Shown here in pieces: positions 1 through 10,628 of a stretch of 64,000 nt of DNA; within the stretch, counting starts at the first letter, position 1; each line of letters opens with the position of its first letter. This DNA is from Seriola aureovittata (lineage: Eukaryota > Chordata > Actinopteri > Carangiformes > Carangidae), in assembly GCF_021018895.1 (NCBI RefSeq), contig NC_079372.1, positions 19,387,737 through 19,451,736 on the forward strand, in the 5' to 3' direction. Below the pieces are notes generated by a model. That model saw only the letters and a program-made list of their open reading frames with translations, had not been told where the DNA came from and did no database searches. Both the position numbers and the translations under genes were made by a program.

Positions 1-699
1 GTGGAGTCAGAGGGGCTAGAAGCCGAAGAAGGGGGAGGGCAGTGGACATGGTTTTCGCGAGCAAACGCATGACAATGATGAGCTTGGCGTGTCGCCGAGG
101 CAACAAGCGGCCTCATCCATTATTCATCTGAGTAACAAACTGATAAACGAGGTAAATGAAGAGGAACAACGGCAGCGAAAATCATGCCGACGGACGGAAA
201 GAGACATTTAGAAGCTGGCGGCACCAGCGGCATCCTGAGGCGCATATTAATCTGCGAGGTAAACAACAAGGTCCAGATACAGGGTCAAAGCAAAGCGGCT
301 CTCATCCTTGAGAAGACTAATGTGGAGCAAAGTCCACAGCTTCGGAATATGGAAAAAAAAAAAAAAAGTGCTCGATCATGTGCTTGAAAACATGCAGGTG
401 TTACAGGGAGGCTTGGCATCTCAGCAGAATCGACACACGTATGCTGGCTGGTTCTCACTTTGTCAATCACCCACCTACCATGTGCACCCCAGCACCCTCC
501 ACACCAGACACCTCGCCACTTTCCAGCATCAGAAAACAGACGACTTATGCCTTTGCAGCAAAAGTTAAAGTCCCACACACTTGCATCAGTCTACCAGCAC
601 AGGTACAGAGAGCATAAATGATATCCCGGGTCTCACATGACATGCCAAATTCATGCAACACGATCTGTACGAGACAGCAGGGGGATGAATTATTGCCCT

Positions 700-713
700 G
701 TTGCTACGGTAAC
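700..713. promoter_or_regulatory. RFX X-box motif
   Basis: The 14-mer GTTGCTACGGTAAC fits the RFX X-box layout: a GTTGC-type half site, a two-base spacer and GGTAAC. RFX factors bind such inverted half sites in promoters and enhancers, notably of ciliary genes. No promoter or exon is visible beside it, so a role is inferred from motif quality only. Confidence 0.35.
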
Positions 714-802
714 ACCTCGTACAGAGAAAACACCATGCCGTGGTTTGAAAAATGTTGATTTGTGAGATTTCATTTTGAAAACCATTCCAGTGACGAGGGC
801 GA

Positions 803-915
803 TGGAGGGATGAAAGAGAGAGCTAAGACTGACAGGGAAAGAGGGAGAGAAAGAAAAGAGATTCAGATACAGTGAGGGGAGAAAAAAAAGAGAGAGGAAG
901 AAGGAGAGGAACAAG
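803..915 (+). repeat. Purine-rich (GA) low-complexity tract
   Basis: Roughly 110 bases are almost entirely A and G on the plus strand, with GAGA, GGGAGA and GAAAA words and only a few pyrimidines. Such polypurine tracts are common in fish introns and can form triplex DNA. No coding potential is seen. Confidence 0.6.
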
Positions 916-2421
916 GCGAGGCTTCGCTCGCAGCAATTTACAGCAGCGCTTTAGACAATCTGGGTCACTTCTGTCAATGTATTTCTATAAGGCGAGCAGA
1001 AACACCTCATCTGCCATTCATTTCATTTCCATTCCAACACCTGCAAGCCATTTGCATTCTGTCAGTTTTACCTCTCCCTTTCATTTCTCCGCATGCCACT
1101 ACATTTCCTGAATGATAACATACTGCCAATTTCTACACTGGCATAGCATGGGCCAGGACAAAACACCACCTGCATCCAAAGCAGGGAGGGGGAATGGTGA
1201 GCCTTTTTCCAGTCATGTCTCTCCGTGTCCCTCCACCCTGAGTCCCAGTCCTCCTCTCAGGTTTCCACCAATAACCCCCCACCTCCAAATACCCTCTTGA
1301 TCACATCCAGATCTTTGCCATGTGACCCTTATGAGCCCTTGCACAGCCCGGTGACTCCACGGGGACCCGAGGTCGGATCGCGTGTCTCGTCTTTCCACAG
1401 CAACAAATGAACCAGGCACTCAATAGCCCGTCTGATTGGCTGTCATGAGATCTATGCCATCATTCCAAACCGTGGAGCACCACAGGGGCCACGGCTCTTT
1501 CTTATACAGGCATTACTGGCGCATTACTGGAGCTAGCAACAAGCAGCTGTGCAAATCCAGGCAAGTTTCATCAAGTTAAATGTACCATTTTTTTTCAAAT
1601 AAATGAAGTGTAAACACCCGATTTTGCCAATAGGAATGAATGTGAAAATGAAAACAACTGTAGTCTAAGGGGGAGTAGCTGAGCTTGTCTGGGCTGATTC
1701 CTCACGAGAAATACAACACGGCGAGAAAAACAGTGTGAAGACCTCAAAAAGAAAATTTGGGGCTGTGGTACTTTACAGGCTGAAAAACATTAAATGCCAT
1801 GAATTGAGATTTTCACAATACATCCATATTCATGAGACTTTTAAGGAGCACGATGTAATTATATATACTGGTAGCCCCAAAATGTCAGAAAGATGAAACT
1901 GTTTTTGAATTTTGAGGATTAAGAACCTGCATGCGGCACTTCATGTTTGTGAAGCCTTACACCAAAGGGATACGAGAGAAAATAAGGATGTAAGACTGGC
2001 GAGCCCTGCTTTAATATGGAGCACTTGCCCACTGCTGTTTGCGAGACAGGATTTCACTCCAGTGGTAATCCTTGAATTTTCTTTCTTTTAACTTTCCATT
2101 TTGAAGATTGTAGTTATTTCTGTGGCGCAAACAGTGATGTCCTCTTCCTGGGAATTGTTTGTTTTGATGAGGTCCTTTTTTTGTCTGTTCGGCCTTGGTG
2201 GCTATTACTGCTAATGCTAGCCATGGACTACTTTTAACCTTAACACATAAACCAAAAGCATCAATAAATCCCGAGCATCACAGGATTCTTCTCACAACGA
2301 TTTACCAAACATTAGTTATTTAAAAAACCTTTTTGGTATAATTATTACTGTCAAAGAAAATCTGAATAAAACTCAATAAAATGTTTTGTTACAGTTAATG
2401 ACAATGGCTTTACATTTCAAT

Positions 2422-2580
2422 TAGCTGCAAGTGACAATTATTTTCATTATTTTTATTAATCAATTAATTATTTCCTCCATAAAATTTCACAAAATAAAAG
2501 TTGTCTGACTAACAGATCCAAACCCAGAAATAGTCAATCTACAACAATAAAAACAAATAAGCAGGTCCTCATACTGGTAA
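2422..2580 (+). repeat. AT-rich DNA-transposon-like interspersed repeat, decayed
   Basis: It begins with an AGCTGCAA-type end followed by ACAATTATTTTCATTA and repeated ATTAATCAATTAATTA words. I recognise this wording from a common teleost non-autonomous element with TGCAGC-type ends and TAATCGATTAATC interior. Related copies lie at 5029-5130 (opposite strand), 30357-30600 and 30688-30880. The family name is not certain; its ends suggest a non-autonomous DNA transposon. Confidence 0.55.
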
Positions 2581-2585
2581 AAGAA

Positions 2586-2735
2586 TGGTTCAACATTTTG
2601 GGAAATATATCAGAAGATATATAATAATACTACTGACTACTGCTCATGTGACATTATTGTAAGGTTGCCGGGCAACTGACAGAGACTCCAGGAAGTCACT
2701 ACACCTAGCAAAATAGTCCTGCACATAAACCCCAG
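2586..2735 (+). repeat. Teleost dispersed repeat, internally deleted copy
   Basis: The opening word CAACATTTTGGGAAATAT, then GTTGCCGGGCAACTG, and the closing words CCAGGAAGTCAC and ATAGTCCTGCACATAAACCC match, from memory, a repeat widespread in spiny-rayed fish genomes. The usual middle part is missing, so this looks like a deleted or truncated copy. It lies directly after the AT-rich repeat ending near 2580, suggesting nested or adjacent insertions. Confidence 0.55.
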
Positions 2736-3663
2736 GTTAAAAAAAACAAAACAAAACAATTAGTTGTTTACCTCACACTTGCTATTCTGAGCGCAGAAGT
2801 GTTTTCACATTGACAACTTCAGAAACATGCCGTGCTCTTTAAATACTCAGATGGTGAAGTCAAAACTGTCAAAAAGAAACTGACTGTAAAAAGACAGACA
2901 CTTCTCACCCTCAACAGTTGCAATCTTGGCTACGTTGCCGAGGCATGGAGGACACATGAAGTCGCTGCCAATGATGACCTGATTTCCATGTCACGTGTCC
3001 ATGTTGCGACCTTCATTTCCAGTGAGTACACACCAGCAGTGTTCGATTTGAGACAGCACTACCCTGTCAGACTTCACACACTACGTCAGTGAGTATACTG
3101 TGTACAGTGTACTACATGTCAGTGTACTGACTGAAGTATCCGATCTGAGACACAGTAACAGCTTTAATGAGCTGATTATCTCATTTCCCGGTACTCAGAA
3201 TTTGAGATGTGGTTAAAAGCTTTTGAGAAAGCGTGTCAGTGGTCCTTGAGCTAAGATTATTCTGTCAAACTACTACTTCTAAGTTCAAGAATGAACTTTC
3301 ACGCTCGGCTTAAAATGATTATCAAACTTGTTCTTTTTTATTTTGTCAAACAGCTCCTCTATCAAACGACTAATCATTTCAGTGATGCAGTTCGTCTTCT
3401 GCTTTGTCGTACTTTCATTTGGGCAAATGATGCTTGTGTGGATGCCAGACTTTCTGATTAGACTGTTGTGTTTTTGGGTAAGAGTCACGCCCTTTAAGCA
3501 GCTTTAAGATGTTTTCAACATGTGCACACACCCTGGGTATGTACATTCCCTCTCTCCCTCTCCCTTAAGTGGAGAGATGGGGAGAGAGAGATCATCAGAG
3601 CCATTACTGTGCGATAAATGATTTGCTAGCTGGTGAATTGCCCTGAGGGAGATAGTGGGGCAG

Positions 3664-3666
<3 letters not shown>
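2736..3666. other. Non-coding stretch, no gene seen
   Basis: An open frame at 2832-3092 holds two GTGAGT donor-like words near 3019 and 3085 but has no convincing acceptor or domain. The remainder is unique sequence of intronic type. Confidence 0.5.
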
Positions 3667-3718
<52 letters not shown>

Positions 3719-3724
3719 GTGTGA
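3667..3724 (+). repeat. (GT)n microsatellite, about 29 units
   Basis: Nearly pure GT dinucleotides with one GC interruption near the 3' end. A CA tract on the same strand begins 117 bases downstream, so the two form an inverted pair. Confidence 0.95.
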
Positions 3725-3841
3725 GTGGTTTAGGGGGGTTAAACCTGTGGCTTACTTCTATCAAGATCCCTTGGCACCCAAGTCCTGCTAATGCAATCTG
3801 CTTCATTAGAACCAGAGAGGGGGGTTTGAGGTACAGCCACA

Positions 3842-3928
3842 GACACACACACACACACACACACGCCCACCCACCCACACACTCACCCTCACACACAAAG
3901 ACACACACACACACACACAAACACACAC
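3842..3928 (+). repeat. Interrupted (CA)n / CCCA microsatellite
   Basis: Two CA blocks (3842-3864 and 3900-3928) are separated by a CCCACCCA-rich piece. It faces the GT tract at 3667-3724 and could base-pair with it. Confidence 0.9.
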
Positions 3929-4072
3929 GAAACTGAACTCTTAACAGTATGAATTCACACTTTGTGTCTTTTTCTCAAACGCACACATGCACAAGTTGAA
4001 CTCAACTATGCACAATTTCTATCATAGACAAGGGCACACAATCAAACTTCTCCACACACACTCGCTCTCTCT

Positions 4073-4089
4073 CACACACACACACACAC
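4073..4089 (+). repeat. Short (CA)n microsatellite
   Basis: Eight CA units preceded by a CTCTCT run. Confidence 0.8.
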
Positions 4090-4119
4090 TGCAGGCAATC
4101 GCATCTCAGGGGAAAAGGA

Positions 4120-4392
4120 GCTGGAGCCAGGGCCGAGCTCAGAAGAGTAGGAGGCAAATTAGTGCAGAGTTGAAAGAGCAGAGTGGTAGACGGAGGAAGA
4201 GGGAGAGATTCGGGGGAGGTTAGAGCAGGCCATGCTGATGGAATATACCAACGGGGGGAGAAGAAGTGTGAGTTTTGAAGATAGCGAAAGGGAGAGAGGT
4301 GTGAGAAGAGAGATACTAAAAAAGATTCATGTGCTGTAAGTAAAAGAAAAAAGAAGGGGTATTAGATGTTCAGAGCTTGGATGGGTTGAATG

Positions 4393-4450
<58 letters not shown>

Positions 4451-4600
4451 AGAAAACACAGGGGAGCTGGGAATGGCAGCGAGGAGTAGAAAGGGTGAGA
4501 GTAAGGGAGAGACAGTGAGAGGGTAATGGCTGGTGGGAAAGGTGCGAGCAGCTCCTGCCAAGATAGAGCAAGAACCAGAGAGGGAATAGAAGGAGAGAAA
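4120..4600 (+). repeat. Long purine-rich tract around a GA microsatellite
   Basis: The plus strand is strongly biased to A and G over several hundred bases, with a pure (AG)n core at 4396-4446. Long open frames on the minus strand here encode only Leu/Ser repeats and are artefacts of the microsatellite. Such mirror-like purine tracts can adopt triplex (H-DNA) structure. Confidence 0.7.
4396..4446 (+). repeat. (AG)n microsatellite, about 25 units
   Basis: An uninterrupted AG run that ends in GGGAGGAG. It is the pure core of the purine-rich tract. Confidence 0.95.
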
Positions 4601-5028
4601 TTGAGCAGCATAACCCTGAAGACCCTGCCGTCTGCCGAGGAGAGCGGTGTGTTGATGTGTGCATGTGTGTGTCTTAACATCGTGTATGTTGCACGCTGCG
4701 CTGGCAGGTCTGAGAGTTGGTGTCAGGCTCCTCAGCTTCTCCATAGCTGAGATTGGGGGGGAGGGATTTCTGGTGCGATAGCCCCCAGGGGAGCTCCTCA
4801 TACCGAGGTAAGACAGCCTGCTCGCCCGGCCTGCCGGCTTCGACCTCTGGATGAGGCCCAGGAAGTGAAACGCAGCTGGATGAGCTCTGGCTCAGAGTCT
4901 GAGTACCAAATCACCAGCCATTACACATCCTGAGGTTATGCTTACATACATGAGGAAATATGAAGAGACATTTTGTGGAAAGTATTTCCTTTCCACATGA
5001 TTTTCTACCGAGCAGCATTAGGGCCCTT

Positions 5029-5130
5029 TTTTCACTATTTTACAACATTTTTAGGCAAATGATTTAATGAATTAATCAAAACTAAAAACTGACAGATTAA
5101 CTGTGAAAATATTCATTAGCTGCAGCCCTT
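5029..5130 (-). repeat. AT-rich DNA-transposon-like repeat, minus strand
   Basis: On the plus strand it reads TTAATGAATTAATCAAAACT, then GACAGATTAACTGTGAAAATATTC, ending in TAGCTGCAGCCCT. That is the reverse complement of the family seen at 2422 and 30357, whose end reads GGGCTGCA. Only one end is recognisable, so this is a fragment. Confidence 0.6.
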
Positions 5131-7680
5131 CTTGTTCATTAGCACTAATAGAGCTCATATCTAACAACTAACATGATGATAATGACCGTCAAAGTATTCA
5201 AATACTAAAAACGGTCATTTGAGTTTCTTCTAATGAACAGTTACCAGGCAGCACATTTAAATTCAACACAAACCAAAGACCCATCATAAGACAGGGAGCC
5301 AGGTCCAGTTATCCACTTTAATATTTTGTTGCTTTGTGCTGACTTTTCTTTTTCAGCAGTGCTTCGCCTTTTCTTCCACAACTGTGTGTTGTCAAGGATG
5401 GAGTATTAACAAAGATCCGTGGTTAAGGTGCCAGGAAAGAACAACGAAACATGACCACAAATCGCAGGGAAAGTACCTGTAAACAAACTCTTTTTTTTTT
5501 TTAAAAATACCCTGAAATGACTGTATGCTGAGGATCACATCCAGGAAGTAAAAGCGGGTCAGACGGGAATTGTCAAGGTACTAGCTGTGATAATTCATGC
5601 TTTTGTGTTCATCATTAGCTCAAGGAAGGTACCATTTTAAAAGCTTCGAAAAACTCTTCCATGCATTACTTATTTATTGTATATGTATAATACAATGGAA
5701 TGTACTGAGTTATTTAACTCCAATATAACACAGCCTGTAAAGCCCAGATGTCTGACCTTGGCTCAAAGCAGGATTTGGCTTCAAAGCCCAAATAGCTGAT
5801 GAGGCAAGACATAACGTGGAGTAAGCTTGATCATCCCTTCAGCAGAGTTTATCTTTGCTCTGTCCCATATCCACAGGTCAATAATGTTGACTCATCGACT
5901 AGCCCTTCCTCTGTTGTCGATAAAGCACACTGTGGCCTTTTGGCTTCTGCTCCGGCTCCGTAAAGAAGAAACAAAGCGAATGACCCCAAAGGACTGATCA
6001 AGACCCGGGAAAAAGAGAGGCAGATGTCAACGATAAAGCCACATCCACAAGGATGAGCACTGTGTGTTTTCTTGTGGCGGTTTTCCTTCTAAAACTCACA
6101 GAAACCGTGGTGGCATTTACCCAGAAGGATAAGACATGAAGGGGGATTAACAAGGCGATGATTTGTAGGTGGAAGGACCGAGACTGCCACCAAGAGAAAT
6201 GGTTTGGGCATTCTTGCCCTTTAAAATCCTTCTTTTTCTCTGGTGGTTCTAGCTGTGCTCTTTCCTTACATCGCTCTCCATCTTATCGATCAGGAAATCA
6301 GCTGCCTAATAGACAGGTAGTGCTCAACGCTGAGTGGGAAGGCTTGAGGCAGAAGAGTCATGGAAACAGTCCAGCATATTGAAATAGACAATTAAAGCAG
6401 TCCTTCTTGGAAGACAGACAGCAAAGGACAGCGTGAGAGTCGCACAGGCCTCTCCAGGAGGGGGGGAAGGGGAAAGATTATTGTCTCCCCGAGACTGAGG
6501 GGGACACAAAATAATTCACCTGGAAATCAATTTCCATCACGTCTATTACAGACCACCGATGGACCGAGAAAGAAGGAGAACGAGGGAGACGGACCCAGAA
6601 AGACTCTCATTTCCCCTTTTTATCCTTGTTGTATTTTTCTTCCCTCTCTCACTGCCCAAACCATTTCCACAGCAGAGTGCGCTGGCCACAAAAAGACATC
6701 TGCAGTCGATCATGATAAACAGTCGGCATCTCTCCCATTTGTTTCCCTAAAAACCACGGGGCTGCATGAGTAAAAGCTACAGCTGCTGCATCTCCGTGGA
6801 GTGCTTTCTGCGTTAAATCATGACGTCAGGAGCTAAAACTCGTGAAGGCATACATTGGTGCCGAGATGTTTGGGGTGCAGCTGCTGATATATTTATGACA
6901 ATGTCAATTTTGATCAAAAAAATGCACCCATTTCCTTCGGCAAATGTCAAAATGAGACTGTGATGAAGAAGAGAATCCTAGCTTTATAATCCTGACACTG
7001 GCTCTTTAGCAGAAATTATTCTTGTTAGGAGGCAAAAGGCTTGGATAGAGCATTTAGACCTTCATTTAATAATAAAATTCTCCTCCGAACATGCTAATTA
7101 TCACCACTGACATTCAAAAAATGAATCCAAAATTCTAGCTGCTGGCAAAGAGAAGACAGCATAATACCATAAGTGGACAATACTGTTTTCGTCTCCTAAA
7201 ATAAAAGCAGGTCATAAAATCTATCAGCATTGTTCAACAGAAGTGGAGTGGTTGATTGAAGGGAGAGAGCGCAAAAGAGCATCAGGTGTGCCACTTGTCT
7301 AAAACCTAAAGAGCTCCTCTTATTTTAACAAGAGCACAGCCCACCATCCCTCATCCTCCACCCAAACCACCAATTTCTCCAGTTTTCCCCAGCCGAGTCC
7401 TCATTATCAACCGAAGAAATCAGTGCTGATGTGCCCGAGTGTGTGTATGTGTGGAGAGGGGAACCGCTAGAGAATGTGAAGGAGAGGGAGGAGAAGTGAT
7501 GGGAGTGACTGAAGGGAGGGCTGTCAGCGTTTGTAGGTCAGCGTAAATGTTTAATGCTTTATGCTGATGAGCTGATGCTCTACCCTTCTCTCCTGGTTCT
7601 CAGAAAGATGCACTCTTTCAATCCCCACCGCTGCGCACATAAAAACAATTCCCACACATTTGGAGAAATAAGCCACCGAG
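5131..7680. other. Non-coding stretch, no gene seen
   Basis: Unique sequence with short, domain-free open frames. A full CRE palindrome lies at 6821-6828. Homopolymer T near 5490 and GA-rich patches near 6560-6600 and 7260-7500 are the only low-complexity elements noticed. Confidence 0.5.
6821..6828. promoter_or_regulatory. Full CRE palindrome TGACGTCA
   Basis: A perfect 8-bp cAMP response element, the consensus site for CREB/ATF dimers. An 8-mer is expected about once per window by chance and no promoter is evident, so function is speculative. Confidence 0.25.
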
Positions 7681-8480
7681 GCTCCTGAGCCCCAGCTTAT
7701 ATTCCCTCTCACCTCTCCGCATGCCAATTAAGCAGGTATGTGACAAGAGGGCCAAAAGTGCCAATTAGGCCAATCTACCTCTGCTACATGTCCCCTTATA
7801 TCCACCGTCCCATTGTTTTCCCAGCAGCAGCTCCTCCAATGGCCCTTAATGGATTTCCACGCCTCTATCTCTCTTCCATCGCTCCCATTTTCCCCAGTTA
7901 CATCACAATAGTGGGTCCAAATAATGTAACTTTAATAGCTCCACTTTAACATTCAGTCCAAAAGCAAGGGATAGACGTTTCCGCTTAGAGCACACATAAT
8001 TATTTACCCGGGAGTACACATCATAATTGAAAGGGACTGATAACAACAATGCCTTGTTACATGCACTACATTAAGAAACAGGGGGACTGGATTAGTGTTA
8101 CACCACAGGAAGGAAAAAACACAATTCAGATTGCAAGGTTTAGCAAAGAACGACCATAATGGTCTGTTTATCTGATCAATTAGGGAACCATAATCTTTTT
8201 TGAAATTAGAAATCGGGCTTGCCACAGGGCACAATCACCTCATAAATAAGGTACATTGCTAAATAAATCCCCAAACCAATTTATTCAATTTACCATAGAA
8301 TGGATTACAGCTTAATTTCAGTGATAATGGGAGTAGACACTTGAGGAAATTAAAATGAAGAACTTGAAATTTCATGAGTCGTTTCCCAAATGACCCGCAA
8401 GGATGGTAGAGAATCAGGTGGAGGAATTACTCAAACACACAGTTGCCTCTCAGACAGATAATGTTTCTCTTTCAAAACAG
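7680..8480. promoter_or_regulatory. Candidate conserved non-coding element
   Basis: AT-rich but non-repetitive sequence dense in homeodomain-type TAAT and CCAAT words. TGCCAATTA occurs at 7722-7730 and 7759-7767, followed directly by GGCCAAT at 7768-7774. A 13-nt palindrome GACCATAATGGTC lies at 8152-8164. This resembles vertebrate enhancer-type conserved elements, but conservation cannot be seen from a single sequence. Confidence 0.25.
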
Positions 8481-9138
8481 AGTGAAAGCCAAAAGGGCCC
8501 TGTTTGCCTTTTTGTTTGTTTTTTTCAGTTTGATCAACTATCTTTTCAAACACTGGTGCAGCTCTAGACACTTTATTTTCAACACGTAGTCATTAAGGAT
8601 TCATTGGAAGCCTGGCTGTTAATGGCTTTTAGATGCTGGCTCCCACACCCTACTTGATGGGGCATGCTTTCCATTAAAGTAAAAGTATTTTGGATGCTTA
8701 CAGTTCGATCATAAAGCCCCATATGTTGCGTTGTTATTTCCCCGGCTCTGTCGCAAACAAGCCTCCTCACTGTTACGGCGTGGGGCGCCGACATGTCAAA
8801 ATCAAAATTCATCACTGTCAGTGATGGTAATTGGTGCTGAAAAAAGGGGAAGGGACGCACGCTCTGTGCTACTGGGGTGATTAAAAGCATCACACACGCA
8901 AGCATGCACACAGTCTGTTACTCGGCGCAGCTTCTTTTCTTGCTTAGGTTTTTGAATGTGGCCATATCTTATTGTTTGGAAGTCAAAGAAGATCCATTAC
9001 ATCCCGTTTGGCTGCACAGCGAGGCCTCCGGCCCTGCTCCGTGTGACAAACAAGACAAAACTAGGTGTTCTGTACTGGGTGTGGCCTGGATTCACACAAA
9101 GCCCCCAGTGGGTCAGTGCCTAAGGAGAAAGTCTGTGT
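8481..9138. other. Non-coding stretch, no gene seen
   Basis: Unique sequence; open frames at 8579-8911 (minus) and 8877-9188 (plus) overlap on opposite strands and show no domain or codon signal that I recognise. Confidence 0.5.
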
Positions 9139-9157
9139 ATGGATGGATGGATGGATG
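9139..9157 (+). repeat. (ATGG)n microsatellite
   Basis: Nearly five ATGG units. The run falls inside a domain-free open frame. Confidence 0.85.
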
Positions 9158-10592
9158 TATTGGGGACAGCAGGGCGGATCCAGGGTGAGTCGGGGACAGT
9201 GATGGGGAGCTGGAGGAGCAGCAGAGGTAGAGCAGATGGATATATAGAGGAAGGGAGGACAGGACAGGCAGATATGGAGGATCTGGGTTATTGGTTAAGG
9301 AAAAAAAAAATCTCAGTATCTATTTCAGAATATGCTGGCAGACGTGAGGACAAAATGCCAATAAAATTGACATGTGCAAATTATATCCTTGCATCATCAG
9401 CCAATTAGTATTAGCCTAAACTTAAATGCTTGTGTATTGGTTTAGGCCTCAAAATGTCCGTTTTGGTCGGAGTCTGATTCACATTTTCCCGACTACACGG
9501 ACTTTAATCTAAACCTGCAACACAGATCCACAGATTTAGATTGAATGCCATTTCCATGTGGAATTACATTTTTACCATTGCCCCCCCCCGGTAACACTTT
9601 TAGCAGCCCCCGACCAAATCCACAGCTGACACAATCCACGCTTTTAACCCCCCAAATTGTCTTCAGTGCAGGTTTACGGATGCAACATCACAGCCTCACA
9701 ACAGGGGCGGACTCGCTAATGGAGACCTCACCCCGTTTCTCTCCCATGAGGCCGTCTGTCCGTCCTGAAGAGGAAATGGAGGTGACGGGGGTGGGGTGAG
9801 TATGGGGCCGGGGGGAGGTAAGAATTCTGGGTCAGACACTCAGCACTGGCCCCTTAATCTGGAGATGGACAAGGTGGGGTGTGGGGAGGCTACACAAACA
9901 CACACACACATACCAGATGGGACACCCTCCTATCCGCATTTACCTACTTAGCATGCCCCCAGATGACGTGCGCACACACACACACGCACATGCACACACA
10001 CCCACCCTTATCCTTCCACTGCAACCCTCTGCAGATACAGTAGAAGCGATCATGGGTGAAAGAGATTTTATTTCCATAACCTAGATATCCTAACCCCCCA
10101 TGACCTACTGGGTTGTGATGGAGGCGCTGCCCTTGGCAACACAATAACCTCAGCAGCGCACCACAGTGTCAAAGCAGACTTTTTTTTTGCACTGGCTACT
10201 CAGTCACACAAGAATGACAAGAGCTGATGCAACAGCAGCTAAAATGATAAATTAGATATGAGTATGAATATGCATGAACCACCGCCTTACTTTCATAGTT
10301 CCCCTCCTTCGTTTTCCTTTTTTTTTTTAATGATCAAGGATGGGGGGGTGTATATGATGTTCTCATAATATTTCTGGTTCTCACCATCTCACTGCCTCCC
10401 CCTCTCATTCCTGTCTCTCTCAGCTCTGTTTTTCTTTCTAAAGAGCAGATGCACCATAAAAAAACATCATTAAACTAAAATACCTCTGTGACAGCACATT
10501 TTGCCTGAGATGCGGTTGTTTTTCATGTGAAAAGTATGTATTTGAATGGTAATGTCCTCAGTCTACGTGAAGCCCTGATGAGTGTGACCCCT
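9158..10592. other. Non-coding stretch with short CA runs
   Basis: Holds an A10 run near 9301, a C10 run near 9581, a G-quadruplex motif at 9787-9815, and short CA runs at 9891-9911 and 9971-10003. No gene-like frame is seen. Confidence 0.5.
9787..9815 (+). other. Four-tetrad G-quadruplex motif
   Basis: Four G-runs of five, four, four and six bases are separated by loops of 1, 7 and 2 bases. This satisfies the canonical G4 pattern with runs of at least four G, which predicts a very stable plus-strand quadruplex. A GGTAAG word follows at once, but no exon is evident. Confidence 0.6.
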
Positions 10593-10628
10593 GAGAAGAG
10601 GAGGAGGAGGAGGAGAAGAAGAGGAGGG
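10593..10628 (+). repeat. (AGG)n / (AAG)n microsatellite
   Basis: About twelve degenerate GAG/GGA triplets on a purine-only strand. Confidence 0.8.

Larger units (their letters stand above)
1..2421. other. Non-coding stretch, no gene seen
   Basis: I see no convincing gene here. Open frames are short and lack domains or paired splice sites. Contents are a 15-A run at 353-367, a purine-rich block around 800-915 on the plus strand, an X-box at 700-713, and otherwise unique AT-leaning sequence. The texture is that of a fish intron or intergenic region. Confidence 0.6.

Noticed and set aside
4709..4806. Possible exon between CTGGCAG and CCGAG/GTAAGA
   Set aside because: The donor is good, but the acceptor lacks a pyrimidine tract and all frames are closed. 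At most an untranslated exon, with no support.
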